Positions 15,756-24,044 of a stretch of DNA of 50,006 nt are shown here, one piece after another. This DNA comes from Streptomonospora alba. Its GTDB lineage: Bacteria; Actinomycetota; Actinomycetes; Streptosporangiales; Streptosporangiaceae. The DNA lies in NCBI RefSeq assembly GCF_000826685.1, contig NZ_JROO01000062.1:1-50006 (forward strand). Direction: 5' to 3'. Within the stretch, counting starts at the first letter, position 1, and the number at the start of each line of letters is the position of its first letter. Both the position numbers and the translations under genes were made by a program. The notes below the pieces were generated by a model. That model was not told where the DNA came from, did no database searches, and saw only the letters and a list, made by a program, of their open reading frames with translations.

Positions 15756-16149
15756 CGGATGCGCACCTCCGGGTGCATACGTTATCGCGGAGGGCGATCG
15801 CCGTACCCCGAATCGGTGGAACCGGGGGATATACGGGGCCGGGGCGTTCCCCGCCGCCGCACGGGGGCAGTGCGATCGACCGGCGCCCCCGGGGCCGGGG
15901 CGCGGAAGCCCGTCCTCGGCAGGATACGGCACCGGCAACGGAGAATCATGCCCAAACGGACGGAAACCGGTAGCTGTCAGGCGGAGTGGACGCTGGGAAG
16001 CCGAGCGCGGGGGACGGGGTGGAGGGGGCGTGAGCGCGTCCGCAACCGGCTCGGACAGGGCGGAATGAGGTGTTCCGGGTGCCCGGGGATCGCGATGCGG
16101 CGGTGGGGACGATGCGCGGCGGATGGTGGGGGGCGGCGGCGCTCGGAGC

Positions 16150-16245
16150 TGCGGTCGTCGGGCCGGGGCATGCGACGAGGGCGGCGACGACAGCGGGTGG
16201 CTCGGACAGCGGCCATCGGTACGGCCGGCGTCGGGCTGGGCATCC
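16150..16245 (+). repeat. inverted repeat copy A of an intergenic element
   Basis: Contains the 23-base block at 16174-16196 (GACGAGGGCGGCGACGACAG plus CGG), then GGCTCGGACAGCGGCC, then GCCATCGGTACGGCCGGCGT. The same three blocks in the same order occur on the minus strand in copy B. Confidence 0.6.
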
Positions 16246-16704
16246 GGCGGTCGGCGGCAAACGGACCCAGCCCCTGGCGGCGGGCGCTCGACGAGGGACG
16301 GCTCGCCGGCGGGCCGGAACGGGGGCGATCCGAGGACGACCGGTGCAGGGCCGCGCGACGACACCGGCGCTACGCCGATTCGGGTCTTCCGGCGCGCCGC
16401 AGCAGCGTGAACACCTGGGAAACCGCTCCTGGAATGCCCGGATCGCATCCCGCTCCGGCCTCCCGCACCGCCACGGAGGCGACGATCTCGGCGAAGCCGC
16501 TCCCCGGGCCTCCGCGGCGTGCTTTGCGCGCACCTCGGCGCGGCGCGACGGTTGGAATCGGCTGCGCATGCGAGCAGAACGGATGAATCGCCACTTCCTT
16601 TTCGCATAGCGAAATCCGAAGGCGTGCGGCGCCGCAGAAGGGCGTGCTGCGTCGAACGTGTCCGGGCAGCACACGTTCCCCGATTAGAGCGGCGGATCCT
16701 CCCG

Positions 16705-16875
16705 CCGCGATCGGGGCGCCCGGTCCGACGACGGCGGTACCGATGGCGCCCACCCGAATCCTCAGACGCCATTCCCGCCCTCGGCAGGTGACCGGCGCGG
16801 CGCCGACAGGGCCGTTGGCCGAGCCCCGGGCCTCCGCTGTCGTCGCCGCCCTCGTCGTACGCCCGACCCGAAGCG
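16705..16875 (-). repeat. inverted repeat copy B of the same element
   Basis: Reading the minus strand from 16875: the identical 23-base block (16856-16834), then GGCTCGGCCAACGGCC, about 75 extra bases, then GCCATCGGTACCGCCGTCGT near 16755. Blocks two and three are roughly 80-85 percent identical to copy A by eye. Confidence 0.6.
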
Positions 16876-17022
16876 CGCAGCATCGGTGAATCCGAGCCCG
16901 ATCCGCCCTCGCCCGCACTCCGCCGTTATCGCGTGGCGCCGACAGCGGAATTCACCTCCGGCGAACACGCTGATATGCGGATATCGGGGACCGCCGGGCG
17001 CGCGGATTATGCGGTTGGACGG

Positions 17023-17050
17023 TTGCTTCCTGTAGTGATCGTGCTACGGT
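17023..17050 (+). promoter_or_regulatory. possible promoter of the secreted acidic protein gene
   Basis: TTGCTT (17023-17028), 16-base spacer, TACGGT (17045-17050) on the plus strand, in a locally less GC-rich stretch. This would give a leader of about 160 bases. Confidence 0.35.
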
Positions 17051-17173
17051 CGCTTCCAATCGAACCGAACCCGGGTTTCGGGTTATCGGTCGGTGCGGGG
17101 CGCCGCATCCGGAATTGCCGGAGCGGTGGTGTGGGCTTCGGCCCCGGACACCCGCATCCTGAAGACTCCTGAG

Positions 17174-17207
17174 AGAGCCTTCCTCGAACTGTAGAGCCTT
17201 CCTCGAA
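17174..17207 (+). repeat. 15-bp tandem direct repeat in the leader
   Basis: AGAGCCTTCCTCGAA occurs at 17174-17188 and again at 17193-17207, 4 bases apart, ending just before the AAAGGG ribosome-binding site of the gene at 17219. The place suggests a protein-binding or translational control site; it could also be a replication-slippage duplication. Confidence 0.6.
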
Positions 17208-17218
17208 AGGGAACCTCC

Positions 17219-18373
17219 ATGCAGGGCACAGACCGTTCGCGACGCGGAGCACGCGTCGCATCGGCTGTGCGTGCGGACCGGCGCTCGCCGGGGGTGTGGC
17301 CCTCGGCGCGCCGGTGGCTCGTGGTCGCCGGACTGCTCTCGGGTGCCTGGTTCGCAGGGGCGGCCTACGCCGCTGCGGACGAGGTCGCCGTTCCCGGGCT
17401 CGCCGACTCCGCGGAAGCGGGCCAGAGCGCCGTTCAGGAGGGTCCGGACCAGCTCGAGGAAACCGCGGAAGACACCGGCGCGGCCGAGGGCTCCGGCGCG
17501 TCCGCGAACACCGACTCCGCCGAGTCGGCGGGACCCTCCGACTCGGCCGGCTCCGGCAGCCGGGACCAGGGCACGCGGCCCGACACGCCAGAGGGCGGTG
17601 TGGGCACAGCGGTCCAGGACGGTGTGGACACAGTCGCGACCGAGGCCGTCGGCTCCAAGGACGGCGCCGAAGCCGCCTCCAAGAAGTCCTCCGGCTCCTC
17701 CGCGGCTTCCTCTTCTTCCGAGTCTTCCGAGTCCGACCGGCGCAAGCCGGCGGCCGAGCGGATCAGCGGCACGGTCGCGGCCGTCAGCAAGGTCGGCACG
17801 TCCGTGCCCGCCTCCGTGACCTCCCCGGGTACGCCCGCCTCGGCCGCGGCGGTGTCCGAAGCCGCGGCGGAGAACGCCGCGCACGGTCTCCCGGCCTTCA
17901 GCATGACCGGGTTCGACCCGTCCGGTCTCGACGGCGCCGAGGTCCTTCCGGGCCTGGGCGCCGATGACGAGTCCGACGCCGACACCGTCCCCGGTGCGGG
18001 CCGTGTGCAGGACCCCGCCGGACCGGCGGGGCGTGGGACCGGCTCCGCGCCGGGTCTCGGGGAAAGCGCTCAGGCGTTCTCCGCCGCCGCGCCCGTAGCC
18101 GACCACGCGGGCTTCGCGCCCTACGGCGGCCCCGCCGCCGAGGCCGTCGGCGACGACGACTCCGGGCCGCGTGACAGCGGCGTCGACCGCCCCGAGGCGG
18201 CCGCCGCGGTCGGCTCCGGCGTGAACACCGCTCAGCCCGGCGGCATGTGCGCCGGGTACCTCCCGGCGGCGGCAACGGCCGCCCCGGCTGCGGGCATGCT
18301 CCAGTGCGCCCGCCAGGCCCTCGCCGACGTCCCTCAGGACCTCGGCGAGAAGCCGACCTTCTCTCCCGACTAG
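17219..18373 (+). CDS. secreted Ala/Ser/Asp-rich protein of unknown function
   Basis: A 384-residue protein I cannot place in a family. It starts with an Arg-rich n-region, one hydrophobic segment (about 33-51, WLVVAGLLSGAWFAGAAYAA) and a likely signal peptidase site after AYAA. The rest is low complexity and acidic: Ser-rich (SSGSSAASSSSESSESD), then Ala/Pro/Gly-rich, probably disordered. Only two cysteines follow the signal region (MCAGYLP and MLQCARQ, near the C-terminus), well placed for a disulfide. There is no LPXTG motif and no second membrane segment. The leader carries a tandem repeat and a good AAAGGG site. The next gene also encodes a secreted low-complexity protein, and wall enzymes follow, so a cell-surface or spore-surface role is a reasonable guess. 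Confidence 0.75.
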   Translation: MQGTDRSRRGARVASAVRADRRSPGVWPSARRWLVVAGLLSGAWFAGAAYAAADEVAVPGLADSAEAGQSAVQEGPDQLEETAEDTGAAEGSGASANTDSAESAGPSDSAGSGSRDQGTRPDTPEGGVGTAVQDGVDTVATEAVGSKDGAEAASKKSSGSSAASSSSESSESDRRKPAAERISGTVAAVSKVGTSVPASVTSPGTPASAAAVSEAAAENAAHGLPAFSMTGFDPSGLDGAEVLPGLGADDESDADTVPGAGRVQDPAGPAGRGTGSAPGLGESAQAFSAAAPVADHAGFAPYGGPAAEAVGDDDSGPRDSGVDRPEAAAAVGSGVNTAQPGGMCAGYLPAAATAAPAAGMLQCARQALADVPQDLGEKPTFSPD

Positions 18374-18752
18374 GACCGCACGCCCGGGACGCGGCGATCG
18401 CCCCGCATTGCGCGGCGCGCCTTCGCGCACCCCCTGACTGGCGCCCGGCCCATCGGTCCAGCGGCATCCGCCCACTGGGGGCTGACGTGAGCCCCGTGTC
18501 CGTGATCGGCAGCGAGTCCGCTCGCCTCCGCCACGAGGCTCTCGTCAGCCCGAGGTCCGCCAGATCCTCAGGTTGGTCCCGGCATCCACCGTCCCTGCCC
18601 GCCACGCACGGACGCGGAGCGCCGGGAGAAGTCCCCTAACTCATCCCAGAACCGCAGAGGGCCTCTGGCCAGGGCTCTCCAGCGGGAAATACGGACACAT
18701 CAGAGTCCATCCCCAAAGCAACCGAAATTCACATGATCCGGAAGGACGTTCC
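18374..18752. other. intergenic region before the repeat-containing secreted protein
   Basis: 379 bases between two same-direction genes. I see a small perfect hairpin CAGAGG-G-CCTCTG at 18655-18667 and a less GC-rich leader from about 18690, with GGAAGG before the ATG at 18753. No credible gene. Confidence 0.5.
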
Positions 18753-20072
18753 ATGTTCCAGTTCGCTCGCCAGTCCGCCAAGGCCGTTCTCGTGGCGGCC
18801 AGTGCCGCAGGAGTCGCCGCTCTCGGCGCGGGTTCCGCCGGAGCCGACGACCTCGGCGCGCTGAGCGCAACTGACTCCCTGCCGACATCCGCCCCGGCCA
18901 CCGCGGGCCTGCCCGCGGGTCTCGGGGGAGGCGCGAACTCGCTGGTCTCCGGGCTGAAGGACGTCGACCTGCGCACCGTCCAGCCCGCGCCCAACACCGC
19001 CAACCTGGGGACCCCGGTCGGCGACATGTCCGGTGTGAGCTCCCAGGCCCAGTCCGGGCTCGGCACCGTCCACGACGCCGTCGGCGGTGCGCGCAACACC
19101 GTCGGCCTGAGCCACGCGGTCCACCAGGCGAACCCTGTCGACGGCGCCGCCTCGATGCTGCCTGCCGGCGACCTGCTGTCCGGCCAGGGCCTGCCGGTGT
19201 CGACCGGCGCAGTGCAGAGCCTGCTGGGCGGGGCGAGCGGCACCCTGCCGCTGCGCGGCAGCGACCTGCCCGGCCAGGTCGGCCCCGCCAGTGTCCTGCC
19301 GACCGGCGCAGTGCAGAGCCTGCTGGGCGGGGCGAGCGGCACCCTGCCGCTGCGCGGCAGCGACCTGCCCGGCCAGGTCGGCCCCGCGAGCGTCCTGCCG
19401 ACCGGCGCAGTGCAGAGCCTGCTGGGCGGGGCGAGCGGCACCCTGCCGCTGAGCAACGGCACCGTGCCGCAGGCCGAGCCGGTCGACGGCGTCGCGACGA
19501 CGCTGCCGGCCTACGACACCGTTCCCCAGCAGGGCGACCCCCTGGGCATGCTGCCGACCGGCGACGCGCTCGGCCTGGTCGGCGGCGACCTCTTCTCCAT
19601 GGTGCCCATCGGCGGCGCCACCGAGACCCTGCCGCTGAGCAACGAGGTGCCCGCCCCGGCCCCCGCCGTGCAGGACCGGCCCGCCGAGGCCGCCGGAGAG
19701 GCCGGGGAGGCCGTCGGCGCAGTGGCCGAGGGCGCTGCGGGCGCGGTGCTGCCCAACACCACCGAGCAGGTCGGCCGGGTGGCCGAGGAGCTGCCCGCGC
19801 CGTCCACGGAGGGCGTCGAGGAGCAGCTGCCGGAGACCCCGGTCTCCGTCGAGGGCGCCGACACCGAGGCCCTCGAGTCCGCCGTCCCCGGTAGCGAGAA
19901 GGTCGGCGACGCCGTGGAGAGCGTCGACGAGCAGGCCCCCTCCGTGAACGAGGTGACCGAGCAGGTCGACGTCAGCGAGACGACGGGCGACGTCGCCGAG
20001 GCCGCGGCCGGCGGTGCGGGCGCCACCGGCGCCGTGGACGTCGCCGAGGGCGTCAACACGCCGGTGCTCTAA
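18753..20072 (+). CDS. secreted protein with near-identical 33-residue repeats
   Basis: A 439-residue protein with a clean signal peptide (FARQSAKAVLVAASAAGVAA, cleavage near GSAGADD). The middle holds two full and one partial copy of a 33-residue unit beginning TGAVQSLLGGASGTLPLRGS, encoded by 99-base DNA repeats at 19203, 19302 and 19401. Related but diverged TLPLSN and LPTGDALGLVGGD segments follow. The C-terminal third is Glu/Val/Ala-rich and acidic. There are no cysteines, no LPXTG and no C-terminal membrane segment. I do not recognise the family; it is not a chaplin. The repeats look like exposed surface repeats that can expand or contract. The start at 18753 has GGAAGG 6 bases upstream. 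Confidence 0.82.
   Translation: MFQFARQSAKAVLVAASAAGVAALGAGSAGADDLGALSATDSLPTSAPATAGLPAGLGGGANSLVSGLKDVDLRTVQPAPNTANLGTPVGDMSGVSSQAQSGLGTVHDAVGGARNTVGLSHAVHQANPVDGAASMLPAGDLLSGQGLPVSTGAVQSLLGGASGTLPLRGSDLPGQVGPASVLPTGAVQSLLGGASGTLPLRGSDLPGQVGPASVLPTGAVQSLLGGASGTLPLSNGTVPQAEPVDGVATTLPAYDTVPQQGDPLGMLPTGDALGLVGGDLFSMVPIGGATETLPLSNEVPAPAPAVQDRPAEAAGEAGEAVGAVAEGAAGAVLPNTTEQVGRVAEELPAPSTEGVEEQLPETPVSVEGADTEALESAVPGSEKVGDAVESVDEQAPSVNEVTEQVDVSETTGDVAEAAAGGAGATGAVDVAEGVNTPVL
19203..19451 (+). repeat. 99-bp coding tandem repeats (2.5 copies)
   Basis: Copies start at 19203, 19302 and 19401; the third breaks off after about 51 bases. Copies one and two differ at only about two of 99 positions by eye. 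Such near-identity, including synonymous sites, indicates recent duplication or ongoing homogenisation. Confidence 0.9.
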
Positions 20073-20129
20073 GCCGGCCTCCGGCGGAGCGCTCGGCGAA
20101 CCGGGCGCTCCGCACCGAGCCGCCAGACC

Positions 20130-20165
20130 GTGCACCGCGGCTGATCCGTCGGAGCCGCGGTGCAC
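20130..20165 (+). terminator. terminator after the repeat-protein gene
   Basis: Perfect 13-base-pair stem GTGCACCGCGGCT (20130-20142) with its complement (20153-20165) and a 10-base loop, 57 bases past the stop. Confidence 0.65.
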
Positions 20166-20201
20166 GTCGGCCCCGGGACGCCGGGAAGCCGATCGGAAGC
20201 G

Positions 20202-20234
20202 CCGCCCTGGGAACTGTGGGGGTTCCCAGGGCGG
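20202..20234. terminator. second hairpin, terminator-like
   Basis: Perfect 13-base-pair stem CCGCCCTGGGAAC with complement at 20222-20234 and a 7-base loop. Possibly a back-up terminator. Confidence 0.5.
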
Positions 20235-20386
20235 ATTCCCCGGTCGGCTCCCGCTCCCGGGGCCTCTTCGCACCCTGTTCCGCGCCTCCGCACCGTCCCG
20301 CCGTCGACCCAGAAGACGGCGGCGGAGCGCGCGGGGCCGGCGACCGTGCAGCGTATTCGCGCCGGGTCGGCCGGGTGCGTCGTCGC

Positions 20387-20424
20387 GGGGCGTCCCCGGG
20401 AAGGAGGGGGCCTGGGGACGCCCC
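20387..20424. repeat. inverted repeat, hairpin
   Basis: GGGGCGTCCCC (20387-20397) with its perfect complement GGGGACGCCCC (20414-20424), 16-base loop. Not adjacent to any gene end. Confidence 0.5.
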
Positions 20425-20804
20425 CGTAAGCGGCGGAGCCACCCCGGGAAGGGGAAGGGCCCTCCGCGAAGCATCCGGGACGGGCCACTCCCGAGGTTGC
20501 GGCGATGGGGCGCAGCTCGAACAACGAGCGAGCCGGCTTGCCGCCGAACGCACGCAGCACCTTCCTGCGGGGCCTTGGCGCCCCGGAGACGCTTCACATC
20601 GCGTCTCTTCTCGTGCCGTCGAGCGGTGGTGCACCGTGCGAGGTCCGGGTCGCCCACTGCTCGGCGGCAAGCCGGCTCACGGCGTTGCGCGCACGCATGC
20701 CCCGTTGCCGCAACCTCTGCGGTCGCCGGCGCCAGGGGATCGCGGAGGGTCCCTTCTGCTGTGGCCGGAAACCTCAGAGGTGCCGCCGCCACCCTCCGCA
20801 CACG

Positions 20805-20852
20805 ACGCGGGGCCCGCCTCCACCGGAGATGCGGTGGAGGCGGGCCCCGCGT
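20805..20852 (-). terminator. strong terminator of the L,D-transpeptidase gene
   Basis: Perfect 20-base-pair stem (20805-20824 with 20833-20852) around an 8-base loop, 73 bases past the transpeptidase stop. It is among the strongest hairpins in the window and probably acts in both directions. Confidence 0.75.
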
Positions 20853-20924
20853 TTCGTATCGGCTCCGGCGCCCGGTCGCCCGCCCGTCCAGGCGGAGGCG
20901 CGGCTCATCGGAGGCTCGGCGGCC

Positions 20925-22187
20925 TCACTTCTCGTGGTGCGGGGAGCCCGGGGTGCCGGGCTCGGAGGTGTCGTCGGCCTCGCCGGTGGCACTGTTGGAG
21001 ATCCACTCCTCGGCGGAGCGCTGCCAGTAGCCCCACCCGTTGGTGACCTCCAGCTCGCGGTCGGTGCCGGTGATGTCGACGGGGTCGCCGCGCAGGCTCT
21101 CCTCGTAGAACCACCGCGAGTCGGCGCGGCTCATGTTCACGCAGCCGTGGCTGGTGTTGGCCTCACCCAGCATCGGGTTCGACTCCAGCTCGTGGAGGAA
21201 CTCGCCGGAGTTGGAGATGCGGATCGCGTAGTCGACGAACACCTCGTAGTACTCCGGGGAGTCCTCGTCGACCCCGAGCGTGTCGTTGCTCATCCGGTAG
21301 TCGGTGTGGAAGGCCATGGTCAGGTGGGTTCCCGAGGTGGTGGTGTACTTCCGCTGGGTGGCGTCGCCCAGGCTGACCGGGAACTCCTTGATCACCTCGC
21401 CGTCGCGCTCGACGGTCATGTGGTGCTTGTCCTCGTCGATCTCGGTCATCTGCGAGCGCCCGACCTCGAACTCGAAGCTGCGGTTCTTGATGCCCCACAC
21501 GCCCTCGGAGGCGGCGACGCCGGCGAGGTTCAGGTCGACCCCGACCTTCTGGTGCGGCTCCCAGTACTCCTCGGTGCGGAAAACCGCCTGCTTGTCGCCG
21601 AACCAGTTCCATGCGCCCTTGGCCGGCTTCTCGGAGGTGACCTCCATCGCGGCCTCGACCTGGGCCTTGTTCTCGACCGGCATGTCGAAATCGACGACGA
21701 TCGGCATGCCGACCCCGACGGTGCTGTCGGGCTCGACGCTGATCGACTTGATCTCCAGGCGCTGCCCCTCGACCGGCGGGACGGTGGAGAACTCGCTGAT
21801 GGACTCGATGGACTCGCCCTCGTCGTTCTCGGCCACAGCGGTGACGGTGACGTCGCTGCCGGGGTGCAGCGTCCAGTCGCTGACCCACTCGGACTTGTCG
21901 TCGTTGTAGCTGCCGGTCATGCTCGTGTCGGGCTCGCCCTCGGAGGGTTTCTGCTCGACCTGCACGTCGGTGATCTTGCCGTTGTTCGCACTCACGACGA
22001 TGGGGGAGTCGGGTCGGACCTCGCTGCCGCCGTCCTCGGGAGTGATGGAGACCTCGGCGGGGGCGACGGTCGGTTCCTCGTTGGCCAGGTCGCCCTCGCC
22101 CGTGCTGCAGGCCGACGCCGCCATCATGACGGCGGCGGCCGCGGCGCCAAGCGCGGCCGCGGGCCGGCGTGGAAAGCGGAAAGTCAC
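20925..22187 (-). CDS. L,D-transpeptidase lipoprotein (Ig-like domains plus YkuD)
   Basis: A 420-residue peptidoglycan cross-linking enzyme. A lipoprotein-type leader ends at Cys27 (MMAASACSTG). Two Ig-like beta domains occupy about 43-140 and 141-245, as in the mycobacterial LdtMt2 architecture. The YkuD domain (about 245-370) has His294, then the catalytic segment NTSHGCVNMSRADSRWFYE with nucleophile Cys349. It makes 3-3 meso-diaminopimelate cross-links and could also attach proteins to the wall. The start is the GTG at 22187, with GGAGG 9 bases upstream, which puts the signal sequence at the N-terminus; the longer frame is not protein-like. Next to an LCP gene and two secreted proteins it belongs to an envelope cluster. 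Confidence 0.93.
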   Translation of the reverse strand: MTFRFPRRPAAALGAAAAAVMMAASACSTGEGDLANEEPTVAPAEVSITPEDGGSEVRPDSPIVVSANNGKITDVQVEQKPSEGEPDTSMTGSYNDDKSEWVSDWTLHPGSDVTVTAVAENDEGESIESISEFSTVPPVEGQRLEIKSISVEPDSTVGVGMPIVVDFDMPVENKAQVEAAMEVTSEKPAKGAWNWFGDKQAVFRTEEYWEPHQKVGVDLNLAGVAASEGVWGIKNRSFEFEVGRSQMTEIDEDKHHMTVERDGEVIKEFPVSLGDATQRKYTTTSGTHLTMAFHTDYRMSNDTLGVDEDSPEYYEVFVDYAIRISNSGEFLHELESNPMLGEANTSHGCVNMSRADSRWFYEESLRGDPVDITGTDRELEVTNGWGYWQRSAEEWISNSATGEADDTSEPGTPGSPHHEK

Positions 22188-22466
22188 TTCGGGGGTCCTC
22201 CAGGTCGTCGGTTCGTGGGCACGACCCCGGGTGTGGCAGGAGGGATGCCACCGCGGCTCGGCTGCGGGGGCGGGTCGGCCACAGTGCGATGTGGGGGTTT
22301 GGTACCCGATGACTGTGACGCGCGAACTCGGAGGTTGGTTCGCACAAATCACAGATTTTCCTGCGGAACCCATCGCTGACCACCGGTGCCCCGCCTCCGG
22401 AGGCGGCTGGTCGGCGGGCTTCCGGGCGGCCGGAACCGGTGAGCGGCGCCCGCGCGGGCGCCGCTG

Positions 22467-24044
22467 TCACATCTGCGGCTCTGCGCTCTCCTCGGTGTCC
22501 TGCGTACCCCGGCCCAGGCCGTTGGCGCAGGGGTTGGAGGTCGCGTCCCGCCCCGTGATCGGCTCGTCGGCCGACGGCTCTCCGCCGCCGGGCGAGACGC
22601 TCGGTTCGGCGGCGTCCTCGGTACCGGCGACGGGGTCGGAGGCATCGTCGGTCTGCGGCGAAGCGGCGTCCGCGCCCTCGGCGTCCCCGGTCCCGCTCGC
22701 GTCGGCATCGCCCTCGGAGCCGTCGGCTTCCTGCTCTCCGGTGATCAACAGGCGGTCCTCCACCGGCCGATCGTGCCGGACGGCGGAGAACAGCCGCGCT
22801 GCGGCGTCGGCGTCCCAGACCACGCGGTTGGCGTCGAACGGCGCGCGCTGCCAGGGCACCGTGTAGAACGCGATGTCGGACGGGTCGGTCCCGGCCAGCG
22901 TCGAGGCGATCGAGACCATCGTCGGCAGGGTGAACGCGCCGTCGGTGCCGGTGTGCTCGGACAGTGCGCGGAGCATGCCGGTGGCCTGGCTCGGATGGGT
23001 CAGCAGGTCGCTGTCGGCGGCCTCGTCGGCCAGCGCGCCCAGGAACATCTGCTGGCGGTCGATGCGCCCGATGTCGCCGCCGTTGCCGATCTCGTAGCGC
23101 GCCCGGACGAACGACAGCGCCTCCTCTCCGTCCAGCCGCTGCCGGCCGGCGTCGAGGTCGAGCTTGGCCCGCTCGTCGTGCATGGGGCGCGGTATGCACA
23201 TCTCCACGCCGCCGATCGCGTCGACCATCTCGCGGAATCCGACGAAGGTCAGGTGCGCGAAGTGGTCGACGCGGATGCCCGTGAGCGACTCGACGGTCTT
23301 GACGACGCACGGCGGCCCGCCGTGGAAGAGCGCCGCGTTGATCATGCCGTGGTAAGCGGGGGTGCCCTCGGTCTCGCCGTAGGGGGCGCACTCGGGCAGA
23401 TCGACCAGGGAGTCGCGCGGGACGTTGATCACGGTGACCCGCCCGTCGGTGGAGATGTGGGCCAGCATCAGGGCGTCGGACCGCTCGCCGACGAAGTCGC
23501 GCCCGCCGTAGGCGGCGTTGCCGCCCTCGCGGCCGTCGGAGCCGATGAACAGGATGTTGAGGTCGTCGCCGATCTTCTCGGGCCGGTCCGCCTCGTCGAG
23601 TGCGGTGTCGAGGTCGTGGCGGATGATGTCGCCCTGCAGCGACCGGTAGTACCCGTAGGCGGTGGCGACGCCGGCGGTGAGCACGAGTACGAGGGCGACG
23701 GCGGTCCACGCGGCCGCGCGCGGCAGCCTCCGGCCCCGCCCGGCAGCGGCGGTACCGGCCGGCTTCGCGGGCGCGCTGCCGGGGACGCCGTCCTGTTCCG
23801 CCCCGGCGCCGGCCTCGCTCGCCGCGCCGTCCGCTCCGGTACCGGTCGGCGCGTCCGCCGTATCGGTCGCAGCGGCCTCCTCTGTCTCACCGGCATCGGC
23901 GCCGCCGCGCCCGGCATCGTCGGCCTCCGCCGCCCCGTCCGGCGGGGAGGGGGTGTCCGCCGTATCTGCGCCGGGAGAGCCGGGTCGCTCCGGCCGGTCG
24001 GATCCTGCGGCGCCGGAATCGGAGCCGGGGGCGTCGTCGGGCAT
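22467..24044 (-). CDS. LytR-CpsA-Psr (LCP) family glycopolymer ligase
   Basis: A 525-residue membrane-anchored LCP protein. The first 105 residues are an acidic, Ala/Gly/Asp-rich cytoplasmic tail, followed by one transmembrane helix (about 111-131). The LCP domain (about 155-335) shows NILFIGSDGREGG, RSDALMLAHI, VINVPRDSLVDLP and GRIDRQQMFLGAL with the conserved Asp and Arg residues that bind polyprenyl pyrophosphate. The last 100 residues are again acidic and low complexity. LCP enzymes transfer wall glycopolymers such as teichoic acid or arabinogalactan from the lipid carrier to peptidoglycan. The long acidic tails at both ends are unusual in length. The gene has its own upstream region of about 600 bases. 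Confidence 0.93.
   Translation of the reverse strand: MPDDAPGSDSGAAGSDRPERPGSPGADTADTPSPPDGAAEADDAGRGGADAGETEEAAATDTADAPTGTGADGAASEAGAGAEQDGVPGSAPAKPAGTAAAGRGRRLPRAAAWTAVALVLVLTAGVATAYGYYRSLQGDIIRHDLDTALDEADRPEKIGDDLNILFIGSDGREGGNAAYGGRDFVGERSDALMLAHISTDGRVTVINVPRDSLVDLPECAPYGETEGTPAYHGMINAALFHGGPPCVVKTVESLTGIRVDHFAHLTFVGFREMVDAIGGVEMCIPRPMHDERAKLDLDAGRQRLDGEEALSFVRARYEIGNGGDIGRIDRQQMFLGALADEAADSDLLTHPSQATGMLRALSEHTGTDGAFTLPTMVSIASTLAGTDPSDIAFYTVPWQRAPFDANRVVWDADAAARLFSAVRHDRPVEDRLLITGEQEADGSEGDADASGTGDAEGADAASPQTDDASDPVAGTEDAAEPSVSPGGGEPSADEPITGRDATSNPCANGLGRGTQDTEESAEPQM

Larger units (their letters stand above)
15756..17218. other. 1.46-kb gene-free region with a diverged inverted repeat
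   Basis: No open frame here has a ribosome-binding site and a protein-like composition; all are Arg/Gly/Pro-rich and overlap on both strands. The region contains an inverted pair of a repeated element (listed separately), a short hairpin TTTCGC-ATA-GCGAAA near 16598, and at its right end the promoter and leader of the secreted-protein gene. A decayed gene or a non-coding element is possible. Confidence 0.5.
20073..20924. other. 852-bp intergenic region rich in strong hairpins
   Basis: Lies between the convergent repeat-protein gene and the L,D-transpeptidase gene. It contains four perfect stems (20130-20165, 20202-20234, 20387-20424, 20805-20852). The first and last are well placed as terminators of the two genes. 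No credible gene on either strand. Confidence 0.5.

Noticed and set aside
14031-16883. Very long minus-strand open frame extending the histidine kinase by about 375 residues
   Set aside because: The added part is Arg/Pro/Ser-rich without domain features; MSDIPERSLL at 15755 has a ribosome-binding site and starts where DevS-type kinases start.
16370-16918. 182-codon minus-strand frame in the gene-free region, with segments such as VGAIGTAVVGPGAP
   Set aside because: Looks faintly protein-like, but the same motif appears inverted on the other strand inside the repeat, and there is no start site or conserved domain; treated as repeat.
17219-20072. Chaplin or LPXTG-anchored surface proteins
   Set aside because: No chaplin domain with its Cys pair and no LPXTG sorting signal in either protein.
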